Positions 47,751 through 57,090 of a DNA stretch of 64,000 nt are shown one piece after another (position 1 is the first letter of the stretch; every line of letters begins with the position of its first letter). The notes beneath the pieces are model-generated. The model ran no database searches and was not told the origin of the DNA. It saw only the letters and a program-made list of their open reading frames with translations. The DNA is from Flavimaribacter sp039888615 (GTDB lineage: Bacteria > Pseudomonadota > Alphaproteobacteria > Rhizobiales > Rhizobiaceae): the NCBI GenBank assembly GCA_039888615.1, contig JBDQQS010000012.1; one strand, written 5' to 3'. The position numbers and the translations under genes were made by a program.

Positions 47751-49157
47751 ATGGCTTATGACGTCATCGTAATCGGAGCCGGACCCGGTGGTTATGTGTG
47801 CGCGATCAAGGCGGCGCAACTCGGCCTCAAGACGGCGGTCGTCGAAAAGCGCGACACGCTCGGCGGAACCTGTGTGAATGTCGGCTGCATACCCTCCAAG
47901 GCGATGCTCCACGCATCCGAAATCTATGCGGAGGCGGGCCACAGCTATGAGGCTCTCGGCGTCGGCATTGGCGATCTCAAGCTCGACCTCGGCAAGATGA
48001 TGGATCACAAAACCACGACCGTGAAATCCAACACGGACGGCCTCAACTTCCTTATGAAGAAGAACAAGATCGACGTGCACCGGGGCTCCGGAAAGATCGC
48101 CGGCCCCGGCAAGGTGTCGGTGACCGATGGCGAGGGCAAGGTCAGCGAACTTGAGACGAAGAACATCGTGATCGCCACGGGATCGGACGTTGCCGGCATT
48201 CCCGGTCTCGACGTCAAGATCGACGAGAAGGTCATCGTTTCCTCGACCGGCGCTCTGGAGCTTGACAAGGTGCCCGCGAAGATGGTCGTCGTCGGCGGCG
48301 GCGTCATCGGGCTGGAGCTCGGATCCGTGTGGTCGCGGCTGGGCGCCGAAGTCACCGTCGTGGAGTTCCTCGACAAGATCCTCGGGCCTATGGACGCGGA
48401 GGTGTCTAAACAGTGTCAGAGACTGTTCGCCAAGCAGGGCCTGAAATTCCAGCTTGGCGCCAAGGTTACGGCGGTCGAAAAGGCCGGCGACGGCGCCAGG
48501 GTCACGTTCGAGCCGGTCAAGGGCGGCGAAGCGGTGACGCTCGAGCCCGACGTGGTGCTGATTTCGACAGGACGCAAACCCTATGCGGAGGGTCTCGGTC
48601 TCGACGAAGCCGGCATTGAAACCGACAAGGTTGGCCGGGTCGAAATCGACAATCACTATCGCACCAATGTTTCCGGCGTCTACGCGATCGGCGATGTGGT
48701 CGCCGGACCGATGCTCGCCCACAAGGCGGAGGACGAGGGCGTCGCGGTCGCCGAAATCATCGCCGGCAAGGCGGGACACGTGAATTACGATGTCATTCCG
48801 GGCGTCGTCTATACCCAGCCGGAAGTCGCTTCCGTCGGAAAGACCGAAGAGGAGCTGAAGGCTGCGGGCGTCGACTACAAGGTCGGAAAGTTTCCGTTCT
48901 CGGCGAATGGCCGGGCGCGCGCCATGCTGCAGCAGGACGGCTTCGCCAAGGTGCTGGCAGACAAGCGGACCGACAGGATCCTCGGCGTTCACATTATCGG
49001 CTTCGGCGCCGGAGAGATGATCCATGAGGCCTGTGTGGCGATGGAGTTCGGCGGCAGCGCCGAGGATCTGGCGCGCACCTGTCACGCTCATCCGACGATG
49101 TCGGAATCCGTCAAGGAGGCGGCGCTCGGCGCCTGGGACAAGACGATCCACATGTGA
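47751..49157 (+). CDS. lpd: Dihydrolipoyl dehydrogenase (E3)
   Basis: A 468-residue flavoprotein that reoxidises lipoamide. [19 protein letters not shown] binds [19 protein letters not shown] holds the redox disulfide; [18 protein letters not shown] binds NAD; the C-terminal HAHPTMSE has the catalytic His. ATG 47751 follows AAAGGA, so it is preferred to the TTG at 47742. It completes the 2-oxoglutarate dehydrogenase genes. Confidence 0.97.
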   Translation: MAYDVIVIGAGPGGYVCAIKAAQLGLKTAVVEKRDTLGGTCVNVGCIPSKAMLHASEIYAEAGHSYEALGVGIGDLKLDLGKMMDHKTTTVKSNTDGLNFLMKKNKIDVHRGSGKIAGPGKVSVTDGEGKVSELETKNIVIATGSDVAGIPGLDVKIDEKVIVSSTGALELDKVPAKMVVVGGGVIGLELGSVWSRLGAEVTVVEFLDKILGPMDAEVSKQCQRLFAKQGLKFQLGAKVTAVEKAGDGARVTFEPVKGGEAVTLEPDVVLISTGRKPYAEGLGLDEAGIETDKVGRVEIDNHYRTNVSGVYAIGDVVAGPMLAHKAEDEGVAVAEIIAGKAGHVNYDVIPGVVYTQPEVASVGKTEEELKAAGVDYKVGKFPFSANGRARAMLQQDGFAKVLADKRTDRILGVHIIGFGAGEMIHEACVAMEFGGSAEDLARTCHAHPTMSESVKEAALGAWDKTIHM

Positions 49158-49181
49158 TCCTCGCCCGGGCGGTTATCCGGA

Positions 49182-50264
49182 TCAGTCCACGGCCGTCAGC
49201 GTATAGCCGCTCTTGCGCAACAATTCGACAAGCCCGTCATCGCCCGGCAGGTGAAGGGCGCCGATGGCGAGGTAAGCGTTGCCTTCGTCGATAATTGGCC
49301 CTGCGCGTTCGACCATCGTGCGGTTGCGCTTGTTGATAAGCTCATCCTCGAAAATCGCGGTCTGGGCGTCTCCGTCCGGAAAGCCATAGATTTTCGACAT
49401 CTGGGCGAGCATGGGCATGATGGCTGCTATCCGGCGTTCCAGATAGAGCGCCGTCATGGTTTCGTGGAGATCCTCCATACGATCGTCCAGGGCCGCGGTG
49501 GCTATCAGCATGTCGACCTGTGAGTCCAGCGGCGCCGCGTTGATCGCCCTGAACTGTTCCTCGATGGCTTCAAGCCCCAGCAGTTTCTTGCCGCTGTCGG
49601 CGGCGTCTCCGGCGAGTTTCATATCCAGCAGCATGGCGCCGGCCTGCATGTATTTTGCATCGCAGTCGCGCGTGGAAAGCATGCTCATCACAAGCCAGGG
49701 CCGCATTTTGGAAACCGAAATATAGGGCACGCCTTTTCGGCGCAGGGCAACCTTGAGCACGGCCGTTTCCTCCTCGTCGAGGATGTCGCCCAAGGTCTGG
49801 CCATCGGGAAGCGCGGAAAATTCGGGATTGCCGAACAGGACGCCAGCAAGCTTTTCCGGATTCTCGCCGATCTCCTTGACTTCGACGGCTATGACGTCCG
49901 CCTTGTCGAACGCCTCTCGCGCCGCTGGCGTCATCGCCGTGATGCGCGGATCTGCGACATGCATGGTTCCAAACAGCCAGGACGGTTCGACGCCGTCCTT
50001 TTCGATCCGCCAGAGCAAGCCTTTGCCGTTGACGGTTTCGGCTTCCGCCGCTTCGATCGCTGCAATCGCTTCCGGATGATCTGCTTCGAGCGATGGCATC
50101 AGGTTTTCGCCCTGACAGACGATTTCCTGCGCCCGCGCGGTTTCGACGGCGGAAGCGAGGATTGCGACAAAGGAGACAAGAAACGCCAGATGCGCCGCTG
50201 ACAGGGTTTTGAGGAGCATCCGCATGCGCGGCTCTGCATCGAAATGGCCTGATAGCGGTTTCAT
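49182..50264 (-). CDS. TraB/GumN family protein
   Basis: A 360-residue exported protein of the TraB/GumN (erythromycin-esterase-related, Tiki-like) family. A signal peptide (HLAFLVSFVAILASAVETARA) is followed by GLLWRIEKDGVEPSWLFGTMHVADPR, the family opening, and AYLAIGALHLPGDDGLVELLRKSGY at the end; both His motifs (GTMH, GALHL) are present. The family is thought to be metal-dependent proteases. It is the gene next to xerC on the minus strand, convergent with lpd. Confidence 0.88.
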   Translation of the reverse strand: MKPLSGHFDAEPRMRMLLKTLSAAHLAFLVSFVAILASAVETARAQEIVCQGENLMPSLEADHPEAIAAIEAAEAETVNGKGLLWRIEKDGVEPSWLFGTMHVADPRITAMTPAAREAFDKADVIAVEVKEIGENPEKLAGVLFGNPEFSALPDGQTLGDILDEEETAVLKVALRRKGVPYISVSKMRPWLVMSMLSTRDCDAKYMQAGAMLLDMKLAGDAADSGKKLLGLEAIEEQFRAINAAPLDSQVDMLIATAALDDRMEDLHETMTALYLERRIAAIMPMLAQMSKIYGFPDGDAQTAIFEDELINKRNRTMVERAGPIIDEGNAYLAIGALHLPGDDGLVELLRKSGYTLTAVD

Positions 50265-50370
50265 GAAAGGCTCCTGCGCAATGTGTTGGTCGGGCGATCT
50301 GAATGCATGTTCGGCAATGGCTGCGCCCGAACCTTTATGGCCAATCGCATGATGTTCTTAAAAGATCGTG

Positions 50371-51312
50371 TCAGGCGCGCGGGTGCGCCTTCTTGTAGGC
50401 GTCGAGCAGGCGGGCCGTATCGACTCCTGTATAAATCTGCGTGGTCGACAGGCTCGCATGTCCCAGCAATTCCTGGATCGAGCGCAGATCGCCGCCTCCG
50501 GCGAGAAGATGGGTGGCGAAGGAATGACGCAGTGCATGCGGGGTGGCGCTGTCCGGCAGGCCAAGCGCGCTGCGCATTTTCCGCATTTCCTTCTGGATGA
50601 TTGCGGGTTGCAGCGCGCCGCCGCGTACGCCGCGAAACAGCGGCGCGTCGGTTTCCAGCGTCCAGGGACAGAGCCTGCTATAGTCCGCGACGGCCTCCCG
50701 GGCGACCTCCAGAAGCGGGACAATCCGGGTTTTGCCGCCTTTGCCGGTTACGCTCAACGATGTTTTGTCTGCGGTCAGGTCGGACGGCGTCAGCGCAAGC
50801 GCTTCGGATATGCGCAGGCCGCAGCCATAGAGCAGCGTCATTACGGCTGCGTTGCGCGCCGCGACCCAGGGTTCTTCGGCAAGCTGGCTGTCGAACTCGG
50901 TCAAAGCGACGGCCTGGGCGTCCGTCATCGGTCGCGGCAGGGATTTGGGCTGGCGCGGCGCGCGCATCGCGTTGACGCCGGCGGCGTTGACCAGTCTCCG
51001 TTTCTGCAAAAAGCGTAAGAAAGACCGGATCGCCGCAAGCCCGCGGGCAACGGTGCGGTTTCCCGCGCCGTCGCCGCGCCGCGCGGCAAGAAAGGCGCGA
51101 ATATCGGCGGGTCTGAGTTCCGACAGGTCGGCAAGGTTGGGCGCGCCGCCAAGATGACCAGTCAGGAAGGCGAAGAACTGGCGCAGATCGCGCTCATAGG
51201 CTTCCAGCGTGTTGCCGGCCAGTCGGCGCTCGGAAGACAGGTGCTCAAGCCAGGCCTGCGCCTGCGTCAGCAGATCCGGCCTTGCATGTACTAAAAATTC
51301 ATCTTGTTTCAT
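50371..51312 (-). CDS. xerC: Tyrosine recombinase XerC
   Basis: A 313-residue tyrosine recombinase that resolves chromosome dimers with XerD. The N-terminal SAM-like part (LSSERRLAGNTLEAYERDLRQFFAFL) leads to the catalytic domain. The catalytic set is Arg (YGCGLRISEALAL), Lys, HxxR (HALRHSFATHLL) and Tyr (TTQIYTGVD). XerC rather than XerD is inferred from context near priA. No dif-like site was recognised in this window. Confidence 0.9.
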   Translation of the reverse strand: MKQDEFLVHARPDLLTQAQAWLEHLSSERRLAGNTLEAYERDLRQFFAFLTGHLGGAPNLADLSELRPADIRAFLAARRGDGAGNRTVARGLAAIRSFLRFLQKRRLVNAAGVNAMRAPRQPKSLPRPMTDAQAVALTEFDSQLAEEPWVAARNAAVMTLLYGCGLRISEALALTPSDLTADKTSLSVTGKGGKTRIVPLLEVAREAVADYSRLCPWTLETDAPLFRGVRGGALQPAIIQKEMRKMRSALGLPDSATPHALRHSFATHLLAGGGDLRSIQELLGHASLSTTQIYTGVDTARLLDAYKKAHPRA

Positions 51313-51645
51313 GGGCGCCGGAATTCAATTTGAAAAAGGAATCATTTACGCTCCGTGAAGTAGGTGATTCGGCTGGCGGCCCGAATCTGAAGTTCCTGCA
51401 GCAGACTGTTGAAATGATGGATGGATCTTCGATTCTACTACACTAGCCAAGCCCGATTCATGGCATTATATGATATCCGGCCCCTCAGAAGACACTATTG
51501 TCCAGCCGAGGCGTTAGATTTAAGTTAATGCGTAAATGACTGTGCAACGTCAGTATATCCAGTTGTAAGGGGAGGCGCCCGCGCGTGTCATTATGAGTAC
51601 ACATTCGGCTGTAATAGACTCATAGCGTACTAGCGGGGAACCATC
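51313..51645. other. Gap between xerC and the acyltransferase gene
   Basis: This 333-base divergent gap contains no gene. It carries the second copy of the dispersed repeat (51383-51420) and an AT-rich region at 51430-51560 where promoters are likely. Confidence 0.45.
51383..51420 (+). repeat. Dispersed intergenic repeat, copy B
   Basis: Related to 28896-28933 (28 of 36 positions); its left end (51381-51397) also matches 28801-28817 at 16 of 17. See the finding on this repeat. Confidence 0.5.
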
Positions 51646-52554
51646 ATGTCACAGAAGCGGTTTCAACTGACGGGCCTCGATTCTTTGGCAGACCGGATCG
51701 CCCTTTATTCATACGGGCAGCCGGGCCATATCGTCGATCAGTTGATCGCAGAGCGCGGCGAGAAGATCGTCAACAACCCGTTCTGGCCGGTTCTGCGGCC
51801 GATGCTCTATATGATCCTGCACTACCGCCAGGCGATCGAGTTCGCCGACGCCATCGCCAATCTACCCGGCTATGACGCGATGCAGTTCGCCAGCGACATG
51901 CTCAATCTCGAAATCAAGGTTGAGAATGGCGAGCGGATTCCTGAAAAAGGCGGATTTGTTCTCGTCAGCAATCACCCGACCGGCATCGCCGACGGCGTCG
52001 CGGTGTTCGATCTGCTGAAAGTACGCCGTCCCGACATGATGATCTATGCGAATCGCGACGCGCTTCGCGTCAATCCGCGTTACGTGGAGATCATCATCCC
52101 GGTCGAGTGGCGCGACGAATTCAAGAGCAAGCTGAAAGCGCGCGAAACGCTGCGCCTGACCAATCATGCGGTCAAGGAAGGCAAGGCGACCGTTCTGTTC
52201 CCGTCGGGCCGCATCGCCTACTGGGAGAACGGCAAGCTCAACGAGCGCCCATGGAAACCGTCCGCCGTCGGCCTTGCGCGCAAGTACAACATGCCGATCC
52301 TTCCGGTGCATATGTCGGCCCGCAATTCCGGCCTGTTCTACTGGCTGTCGCGCTGGTCGACGGAACTGCGCGATATGACCGTGTTCCACGAAGTGCTCAA
52401 CAAGAAGAGCAAGACCTTCAATTTCAAGATCGGTCACCTCATCCAGCCCGATGAGCTCGACGGCGATCCGGCGGAAGTCACCAAGGCGCTCGAACGCCAT
52501 TGCGTACACGGTCTGCCCGAAGACGCAGGCCGTCGATTCAAACTCGAATCCTGA
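51646..52554 (+). CDS. PlsC-like 1-acylglycerol-3-phosphate acyltransferase family protein
   Basis: A 302-residue acyltransferase. FVLVSNHPTGIADGVAVFDLL corresponds to the His-Asp motif (here HxxxxxD), and VLFPSGRIAYW fits the third PlsC motif. VEWRDEFKSKLKARETLRL lies between. No strong membrane helix is obvious beyond the LYMILHYR region. The lipid it makes is unknown; related proteins include ornithine-lipid and phospholipid acyltransferases. The next gene, a AAA ATPase, starts only 18 bases after it. Confidence 0.75.
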   Translation: MSQKRFQLTGLDSLADRIALYSYGQPGHIVDQLIAERGEKIVNNPFWPVLRPMLYMILHYRQAIEFADAIANLPGYDAMQFASDMLNLEIKVENGERIPEKGGFVLVSNHPTGIADGVAVFDLLKVRRPDMMIYANRDALRVNPRYVEIIIPVEWRDEFKSKLKARETLRLTNHAVKEGKATVLFPSGRIAYWENGKLNERPWKPSAVGLARKYNMPILPVHMSARNSGLFYWLSRWSTELRDMTVFHEVLNKKSKTFNFKIGHLIQPDELDGDPAEVTKALERHCVHGLPEDAGRRFKLES

Positions 52555-52572
52555 CGGACGCCCCCGATTTCC

Positions 52573-53709
52573 ATGTATCTGAGATCGATGCGCGCCGAAC
52601 ATTACCGGTCGTTGCGGGCGATTCGCATGGATCTTGGACCGGTCAACCTCTTCGTCGGGGCGAACGGCGCCGGAAAGTCCAATCTCTATCGCGCCCTGCA
52701 ACTGATCAAGGCCGCGGCTGATGGACAGCTCGCCCACGAGATCGCCGCAGAGGGCGGAATCTATTCGGCCTACTGGAGCGGCGACACGCCGAAGCACAAG
52801 AAGGCGCGGATCAGGCTTTCGGCCGAAATCGTCGATGAGGAACGCGGCGTTGTCTACACCTACGAGGTCGAATGCGGTTTCCGCCCTCCCAAGGCGGCGG
52901 CGGGCTTCACCCACGAAGCGCAGGTCAAGGCGGAGCAGCTCAGCGTCGACACAGGGCGCCGACCGCATGTGATGATGCGCCGCGAGCGCGCCCACATTTC
53001 AGTGCGCAATGCGGACGGCCGCATGGAAGATTATCCGGACGCTCCGCTGGTCTCGGAAACGGCGCTGTTCCTTCTGGGCGACGCCGGCCATTATCCGGAA
53101 ATCAGCACGGTGCGCCACACGCTCGGACAATGGCGCTTCTACCACGGATTCAGGACCGACGCAGGTTCACCGCTTCGCCAGCCCTGCCGGCCGGTGACCG
53201 CGCCGATGCTCGACGAGGACGGCGCCAATCTCGCGGCCGTCTTCGCAACGCTCGCCCACACAAGGCAGGACACGATCGATCTCGACCGCGCCGTCTACGA
53301 CGCCTTCGGCGGCGCAGCCCTGTCTGTGCCCGAACCGGACGAGACGGCGGAGTTCGGACTTGTCGTTCCGGATTTCCCGCACCGGATATTCAAGCCACGG
53401 GAGCTGTCGGACGGCCAGATCCGTTTTCTCGCGCTGGCGGCGGCGCTGCTGTCCTATCGGCGACCCAGATTTATTGCGCTGAACGAACCGGAGGCGAGCC
53501 TTCATCCCGATATGCTGCCGGCGCTCGCCGCCATGATCGGGCGCGCCTCGGCAGACAGCCAGGTCTGGGTGGTGACCCATTCGACCGTTCTCGCAGAGGC
53601 CATCACCGAGCGCTGCGGCGCGCGTGCGCGGACAGTCATACGCCGTGACGGCGCAACGGATATCGAAGGCCTGTCGATTACCGGCGAAATGCGCGACGAG
53701 GAAGATTAG
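52573..53709 (+). CDS. AAA family ATPase (OLD/SMC-like, COG4637 type)
   Basis: A 378-residue ATPase. LRSMRAEHYRSLRAIRMDLGPVNLFVGANGAGKSNLYRALQ is the N-terminal strand and Walker A; LSDGQIRFLALAAALLSYRRPRFIALNEPEASLHPDMLPAL is the ABC-type signature followed by Walker B; VWVVTHSTVLAEAI is the H-loop. Unlike OLD nucleases no TOPRIM follows, so it is a stand-alone ATPase. It is co-directional with, and 18 bases after, the acyltransferase gene. Function not known. Confidence 0.85.
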   Translation: MYLRSMRAEHYRSLRAIRMDLGPVNLFVGANGAGKSNLYRALQLIKAAADGQLAHEIAAEGGIYSAYWSGDTPKHKKARIRLSAEIVDEERGVVYTYEVECGFRPPKAAAGFTHEAQVKAEQLSVDTGRRPHVMMRRERAHISVRNADGRMEDYPDAPLVSETALFLLGDAGHYPEISTVRHTLGQWRFYHGFRTDAGSPLRQPCRPVTAPMLDEDGANLAAVFATLAHTRQDTIDLDRAVYDAFGGAALSVPEPDETAEFGLVVPDFPHRIFKPRELSDGQIRFLALAAALLSYRRPRFIALNEPEASLHPDMLPALAAMIGRASADSQVWVVTHSTVLAEAITERCGARARTVIRRDGATDIEGLSITGEMRDEED

Positions 53710-53743
53710 GCGACGGGTTGTCGCGGTTCATCAACCGTGTTCA

Positions 53744-53758
53744 GAACAAAAAAAGAAC
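53744..53758 (-). promoter_or_regulatory. Alphaproteobacterial SOS (LexA) box with no obvious target gene
   Basis: On the minus strand this reads GTTC-TTTTTTT-GTTC, a perfect match to the alphaproteobacterial LexA direct repeat GTTC-N7-GTTC. It lies 34 bases after the ATPase stop. No minus-strand gene starts to its left, and the next gene to the right (54104, minus) is convergent, so its target is unclear. Confidence 0.6.
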
Positions 53759-53855
53759 ATTATTGCTGCGGTTCAGGGCGTTTTGTGCTATCATACACCT
53801 TACAAGCGATCGTGTGAAAAGCCGGCGGGACTGGTTGATCTCAAGCGAAAAGCGG

Positions 53856-53969
53856 GATTCCCGAAACAAAGCCAAATCGCACGAGAGATGAAAAAGCCTG
53901 ATTCCCGAAACGAAGCCAGACTTGCTTGAAGAGCTCGAAACCCCGGATTCCCGAAACAAAGCCAGATTT
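53856..53969 (+). repeat. Three tandem copies of a 22-base repeat
   Basis: The unit GATTCCCGAAACAAAGCCAGA occurs at 53856 (AAAT end), 53900 (one base changed) and 53946, at spacings of 44 and 46 bases. CGGGATTCCCG in copy 1 is palindromic. The gap between units (22-24 bases) is not conserved. They lie downstream of the SOS box in a gene-poor region followed by an AT-rich patch (53970-54040). Function unknown. Confidence 0.75.
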
Positions 53970-54103
53970 GGCCATATAGTGCAGATATTATAAATTATTC
54001 AATAAAAACAATTGTTTATGTATTAGCGTCTGCTTTCGATATCGGAGAATCGTCAGGATCCGCGAATGTCTACGTCGCGAATCCCTGTTCGAATAGCGTC
54101 AGA

Positions 54104-54757
54104 TCAGCCGATGTTCTGGCCGGTCTTGGCCCAGTCCGCCAGGAAGGCGTCGAGGCCCTTGTCGGTGAGCGGATGCTTGACCAGCGCCTTCAGGATCGCG
54201 GGCGGCACGGTCGCGACATCGGCGCCGATCAGCGCTGCGTCCTTGACGTGATTGACGGTGCGGATCGAGGCGGCCAGGATTTCCGTGTCGAAGTCGTAAT
54301 TGTCGTAGATCGTGCGGATCTCCGAAATCAACTCCATGCCGTCGATGCCCATATCGTCGAGCCGTCCGAGGAAGGGCGAGATGAAGGTCGCGCCGGCCTT
54401 GGCGGCAAGCAGCGCCTGATTGGCGGAAAAGCACAGCGTGACATTGGTTTTGTGACCGTCGGAGGTCAGCGCCTTGCAGGCCTTCAGCCCGTCCATGGTG
54501 AGCGGCAGCTTGATGCAGATATTGTCGGCGATCTTGGCGAGAAACGCCGCCTGTGTCAGCATTTCCCTGTATTCCGTCGCCGTGACTTCCGCCGAGACCG
54601 GTCCGTCCACGATATCGCAGATTTCCTTCGTCACCTCGACGATGTCGCGACCCGATTTCATGATCAGCGACGGATTGGTGGTCACGCCGTCCAGCAGTCC
54701 GGTGTCGTTCAGTTCCCGGATTTCGCTGACATCGGCCGTATCGACAAAAAATTTCAT
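54104..54757 (-). CDS. Fructose-6-phosphate aldolase / transaldolase-like protein
   Basis: A 217-residue small transaldolase-family enzyme. [36 protein letters not shown] opens it; [19 protein letters not shown] holds the Schiff-base Lys (IKLP), and [32 protein letters not shown] the following strand. The length is that of the FSA/TalC group (about 215) rather than classical 300+ residue transaldolase. ATG 54757 is chosen because the core starts there. Annotated as transaldolase in many rhizobia; the true activity cannot be decided from the sequence. Confidence 0.9.
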   Translation of the reverse strand: MKFFVDTADVSEIRELNDTGLLDGVTTNPSLIMKSGRDIVEVTKEICDIVDGPVSAEVTATEYREMLTQAAFLAKIADNICIKLPLTMDGLKACKALTSDGHKTNVTLCFSANQALLAAKAGATFISPFLGRLDDMGIDGMELISEIRTIYDNYDFDTEILAASIRTVNHVKDAALIGADVATVPPAILKALVKHPLTDKGLDAFLADWAKTGQNIG

Positions 54758-54837
54758 GGTTTCCTCGCCTGACAAAGCGGTTTGACTTTTTTGATGGCTT
54801 CCCTTTAACCCAATCGCGGGGCAAGGTCACCAGTACA

Positions 54838-57039
54838 ATGAAAGATTCGCGGCAATTGCAGATCGGCCTGCCGGCAACCGAAACCGTGCCGGTCATGGTG
54901 CCGGTTCCGACCCCTCGTCCCTATAGCTACGCCGTGCCGGAAGGCATGCAGGCGCGGCCGGGCGACGTGGTGCAGGTGCCGCTCGGGCCGCGCCAGGTCG
55001 CCGGCGTTGTCTGGCATGGCGAGACGGACGGCGTGGCCTCTGCAAAGCTGAGGCCGATCACCCAGGTCTTCGACTGTCCGGCGATATCGGAGGAGATGCG
55101 CCGTTTCATCGACTGGGTTGCAGCCTACACGCTGTCCCCGCCGGGCATGGTCGCGCGCATGGCCCTGCGGGCGCCCGCGGCGCTTGAGCCTGAGCCGCCG
55201 GAAAAGGGGTTGCGTTTGACAGAGAGCCGGCCGGAGCGGATGACGGCGGCGCGCGAACGGGTGATCGAAATGGCGGGCGACGGTTTTGCCTGGACCAAAA
55301 CCGGGCTCGCCCACGCCGCCGGCGTAAGCGCCAGCGTCGTCGAGGGCCTGGTGAAGCAGAACGTGCTGGAAACCGTTCTCATTCCGCCCCGGCCGGTCGT
55401 CGCCGAGCCGGATGTCGGCTACGCCGAGCCGAAACTCAGCCCCGCACAGCGTTCCGCCGTCGAAGAGCTCGTCGAATTCGTCGCAGCTAGTCCGCCGAAA
55501 ACCACGCTCATCGACGGCGTCACCGGATCGGGCAAGACCGAGGTTTATTTCGAGGCGGTGGCCGATCGCCTCGCGGCGGACCGTCAGGTCCTTATCCTCC
55601 TGCCCGAAATAGCCCTGACCGCCACCTTCCTCGAACGTTTCGAGGCGCGATTCGGCAGCCGTCCGGCCGAATGGCATTCCGACGTGACCCCCCGCATGCG
55701 TGAAAAGGTCTGGAGACAGGTCGCAAGCGGCGAGATCCGGGCAGTGGCCGGCGCCCGTTCTGCATTGTTTCTGCCGTTTCGTGAACTCGGACTGATCGTC
55801 GTCGACGAGGAGCACGACACCGCCTACAAGCAGGAGGACCGCGTTCACTACAACGCCCGTGACATGGCCGTGGTGCGCGGGCATCTCGGCCGCTTTCCCG
55901 TGGTGCTCGCCTCGGCGACCCCGTCGATCGAAAGCCGGGTCAATGCGGATACGGGCAAATATCATCATATCCGGCTGCCGGAACGCTTCGGAGGGGCGGC
56001 CTTGCCGGATATCGATTGCATCGACATGCGTCGCCACCCTCCGGAACGCGGCGGTTTTCTCTCGCCCGTGCTCATCGGTGAAATCCGGCAGACGCTCGAG
56101 CGGGAAGAACAGTCGCTGCTGTTCCTCAATCGGCGCGGCTACGCGCCGCTGACGCTATGCCGGGTTTGCGGTCATCGTTTTGAATGCCCAAACTGCTCGG
56201 CCTGGCTCGTCGAGCACCGGTTTCGCGGTCAGCTGCAGTGTCATCATTGCGGCCATCACGAACCGGCGCCCGAGGCCTGTCCCGAATGCGGCGCGCTCGA
56301 CCATCTGGTTGCTTGCGGTCCCGGCGTCGAGCGGATCGCGGAAGAAGTCGACCGGCATTTTCCGGACGCCCGCACCATCGTGCTGTCCTCCGACATGCTG
56401 GGGGGGGTGAAGCGGCTGCGCCTGGAGCTTGAGGCGATCGCCAATGGCGAGGCGGATATCGTCATCGGCACGCAGCTTGTCGCCAAGGGTCACAATTTTC
56501 CGCTTATGACGCTGGTCGGGATCGTCGATGCGGATCTGGGTCTCGGCAATGGCGACCCGCGCGCCGCCGAGCGGACCTTCCAGCTTCTGTCGCAGGTCTC
56601 GGGGCGCGCGGGCCGCAGTGGTCTCGCGAGCCGCGCTTTCCTGCAGACCTATCAGCCACAGCATCCGGTGATCTCCGCCATCGTGTCCGGTGATCCGGAA
56701 ACCTTCTATGAACGCGAGATCGCCGAGCGGGAAAGAGCGGGCCTGCCGCCATTCGGCCGGCTTGCCGCGCTCATTGTCTCGGCCGCGCACCGGAGCGAGG
56801 CGGAAAATCATGCGCGGGACCTGCGCCGCGCCGCGCCTGGCCTGGCCGACATTCGCGTGCTCGGTCCGGCCGAAGCGCCGCTGGCGCTGGTCCGTGGGCG
56901 CTATCGCTACCGGCTGCTTGTCCACGGACGCAAGCAGTCGGATATTCAATCCTATGTCGCCCGGATGATCGAAGCCGGACCAAAGCCGCGCGGCTCGGTC
57001 CGGGTGCAGATCGATATCGATCCGCAGAGTTTTCTGTAA
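54838..57039 (+). CDS. priA: Primosomal protein N' (PriA helicase)
   Basis: A 733-residue replication-restart helicase. The N-terminal DNA-binding part is PTPRPYSYAVPEGMQARPGDVVQVPLGPRQVAGVVW. The helicase core has TLIDGVTGSGKTEVYFEAV (Walker A), VVDEEHDTAYKQ (DExH), and CRVCGHRFECPNCSAWL...CHHCGHH...CPECG, eight zinc cysteines. QVSGRAGRSGLASRAFLQTYQP is motif VI. It is divergent from fsa/tal with an 80-base gap. Confidence 0.96.
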   Translation: MKDSRQLQIGLPATETVPVMVPVPTPRPYSYAVPEGMQARPGDVVQVPLGPRQVAGVVWHGETDGVASAKLRPITQVFDCPAISEEMRRFIDWVAAYTLSPPGMVARMALRAPAALEPEPPEKGLRLTESRPERMTAARERVIEMAGDGFAWTKTGLAHAAGVSASVVEGLVKQNVLETVLIPPRPVVAEPDVGYAEPKLSPAQRSAVEELVEFVAASPPKTTLIDGVTGSGKTEVYFEAVADRLAADRQVLILLPEIALTATFLERFEARFGSRPAEWHSDVTPRMREKVWRQVASGEIRAVAGARSALFLPFRELGLIVVDEEHDTAYKQEDRVHYNARDMAVVRGHLGRFPVVLASATPSIESRVNADTGKYHHIRLPERFGGAALPDIDCIDMRRHPPERGGFLSPVLIGEIRQTLEREEQSLLFLNRRGYAPLTLCRVCGHRFECPNCSAWLVEHRFRGQLQCHHCGHHEPAPEACPECGALDHLVACGPGVERIAEEVDRHFPDARTIVLSSDMLGGVKRLRLELEAIANGEADIVIGTQLVAKGHNFPLMTLVGIVDADLGLGNGDPRAAERTFQLLSQVSGRAGRSGLASRAFLQTYQPQHPVISAIVSGDPETFYEREIAERERAGLPPFGRLAALIVSAAHRSEAENHARDLRRAAPGLADIRVLGPAEAPLALVRGRYRYRLLVHGRKQSDIQSYVARMIEAGPKPRGSVRVQIDIDPQSFL

Positions 57040-57090
57040 TTGCGCTATTGTCGCGACGGAGCGATTCGCGTTCGCGGCAGGAGGGTCACC

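Larger units (their letters stand above)
53710..54103. other. Gene-poor spacer between the AAA ATPase and fsa/tal
   Basis: This 394-base spacer between convergent genes is larger than needed for terminators. It contains the SOS box, a -10-like TATCAT (53789-53794), the tandem repeat and an AT-rich tail. No reading frame with a ribosome site was found, so a non-coding transcript or a decayed gene is more likely than a protein. Confidence 0.5.

Noticed and set aside
51313..51645. dif site near xerC
   Set aside because: No 28-base sequence with XerC/XerD half-sites was recognised; dif is usually far from xerC.
53856..53969. CRISPR array
   Set aside because: Only three units, 22 bases each with mutations, and no cas genes in the window. 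The spacing is regular but the unit is too short and degenerate.
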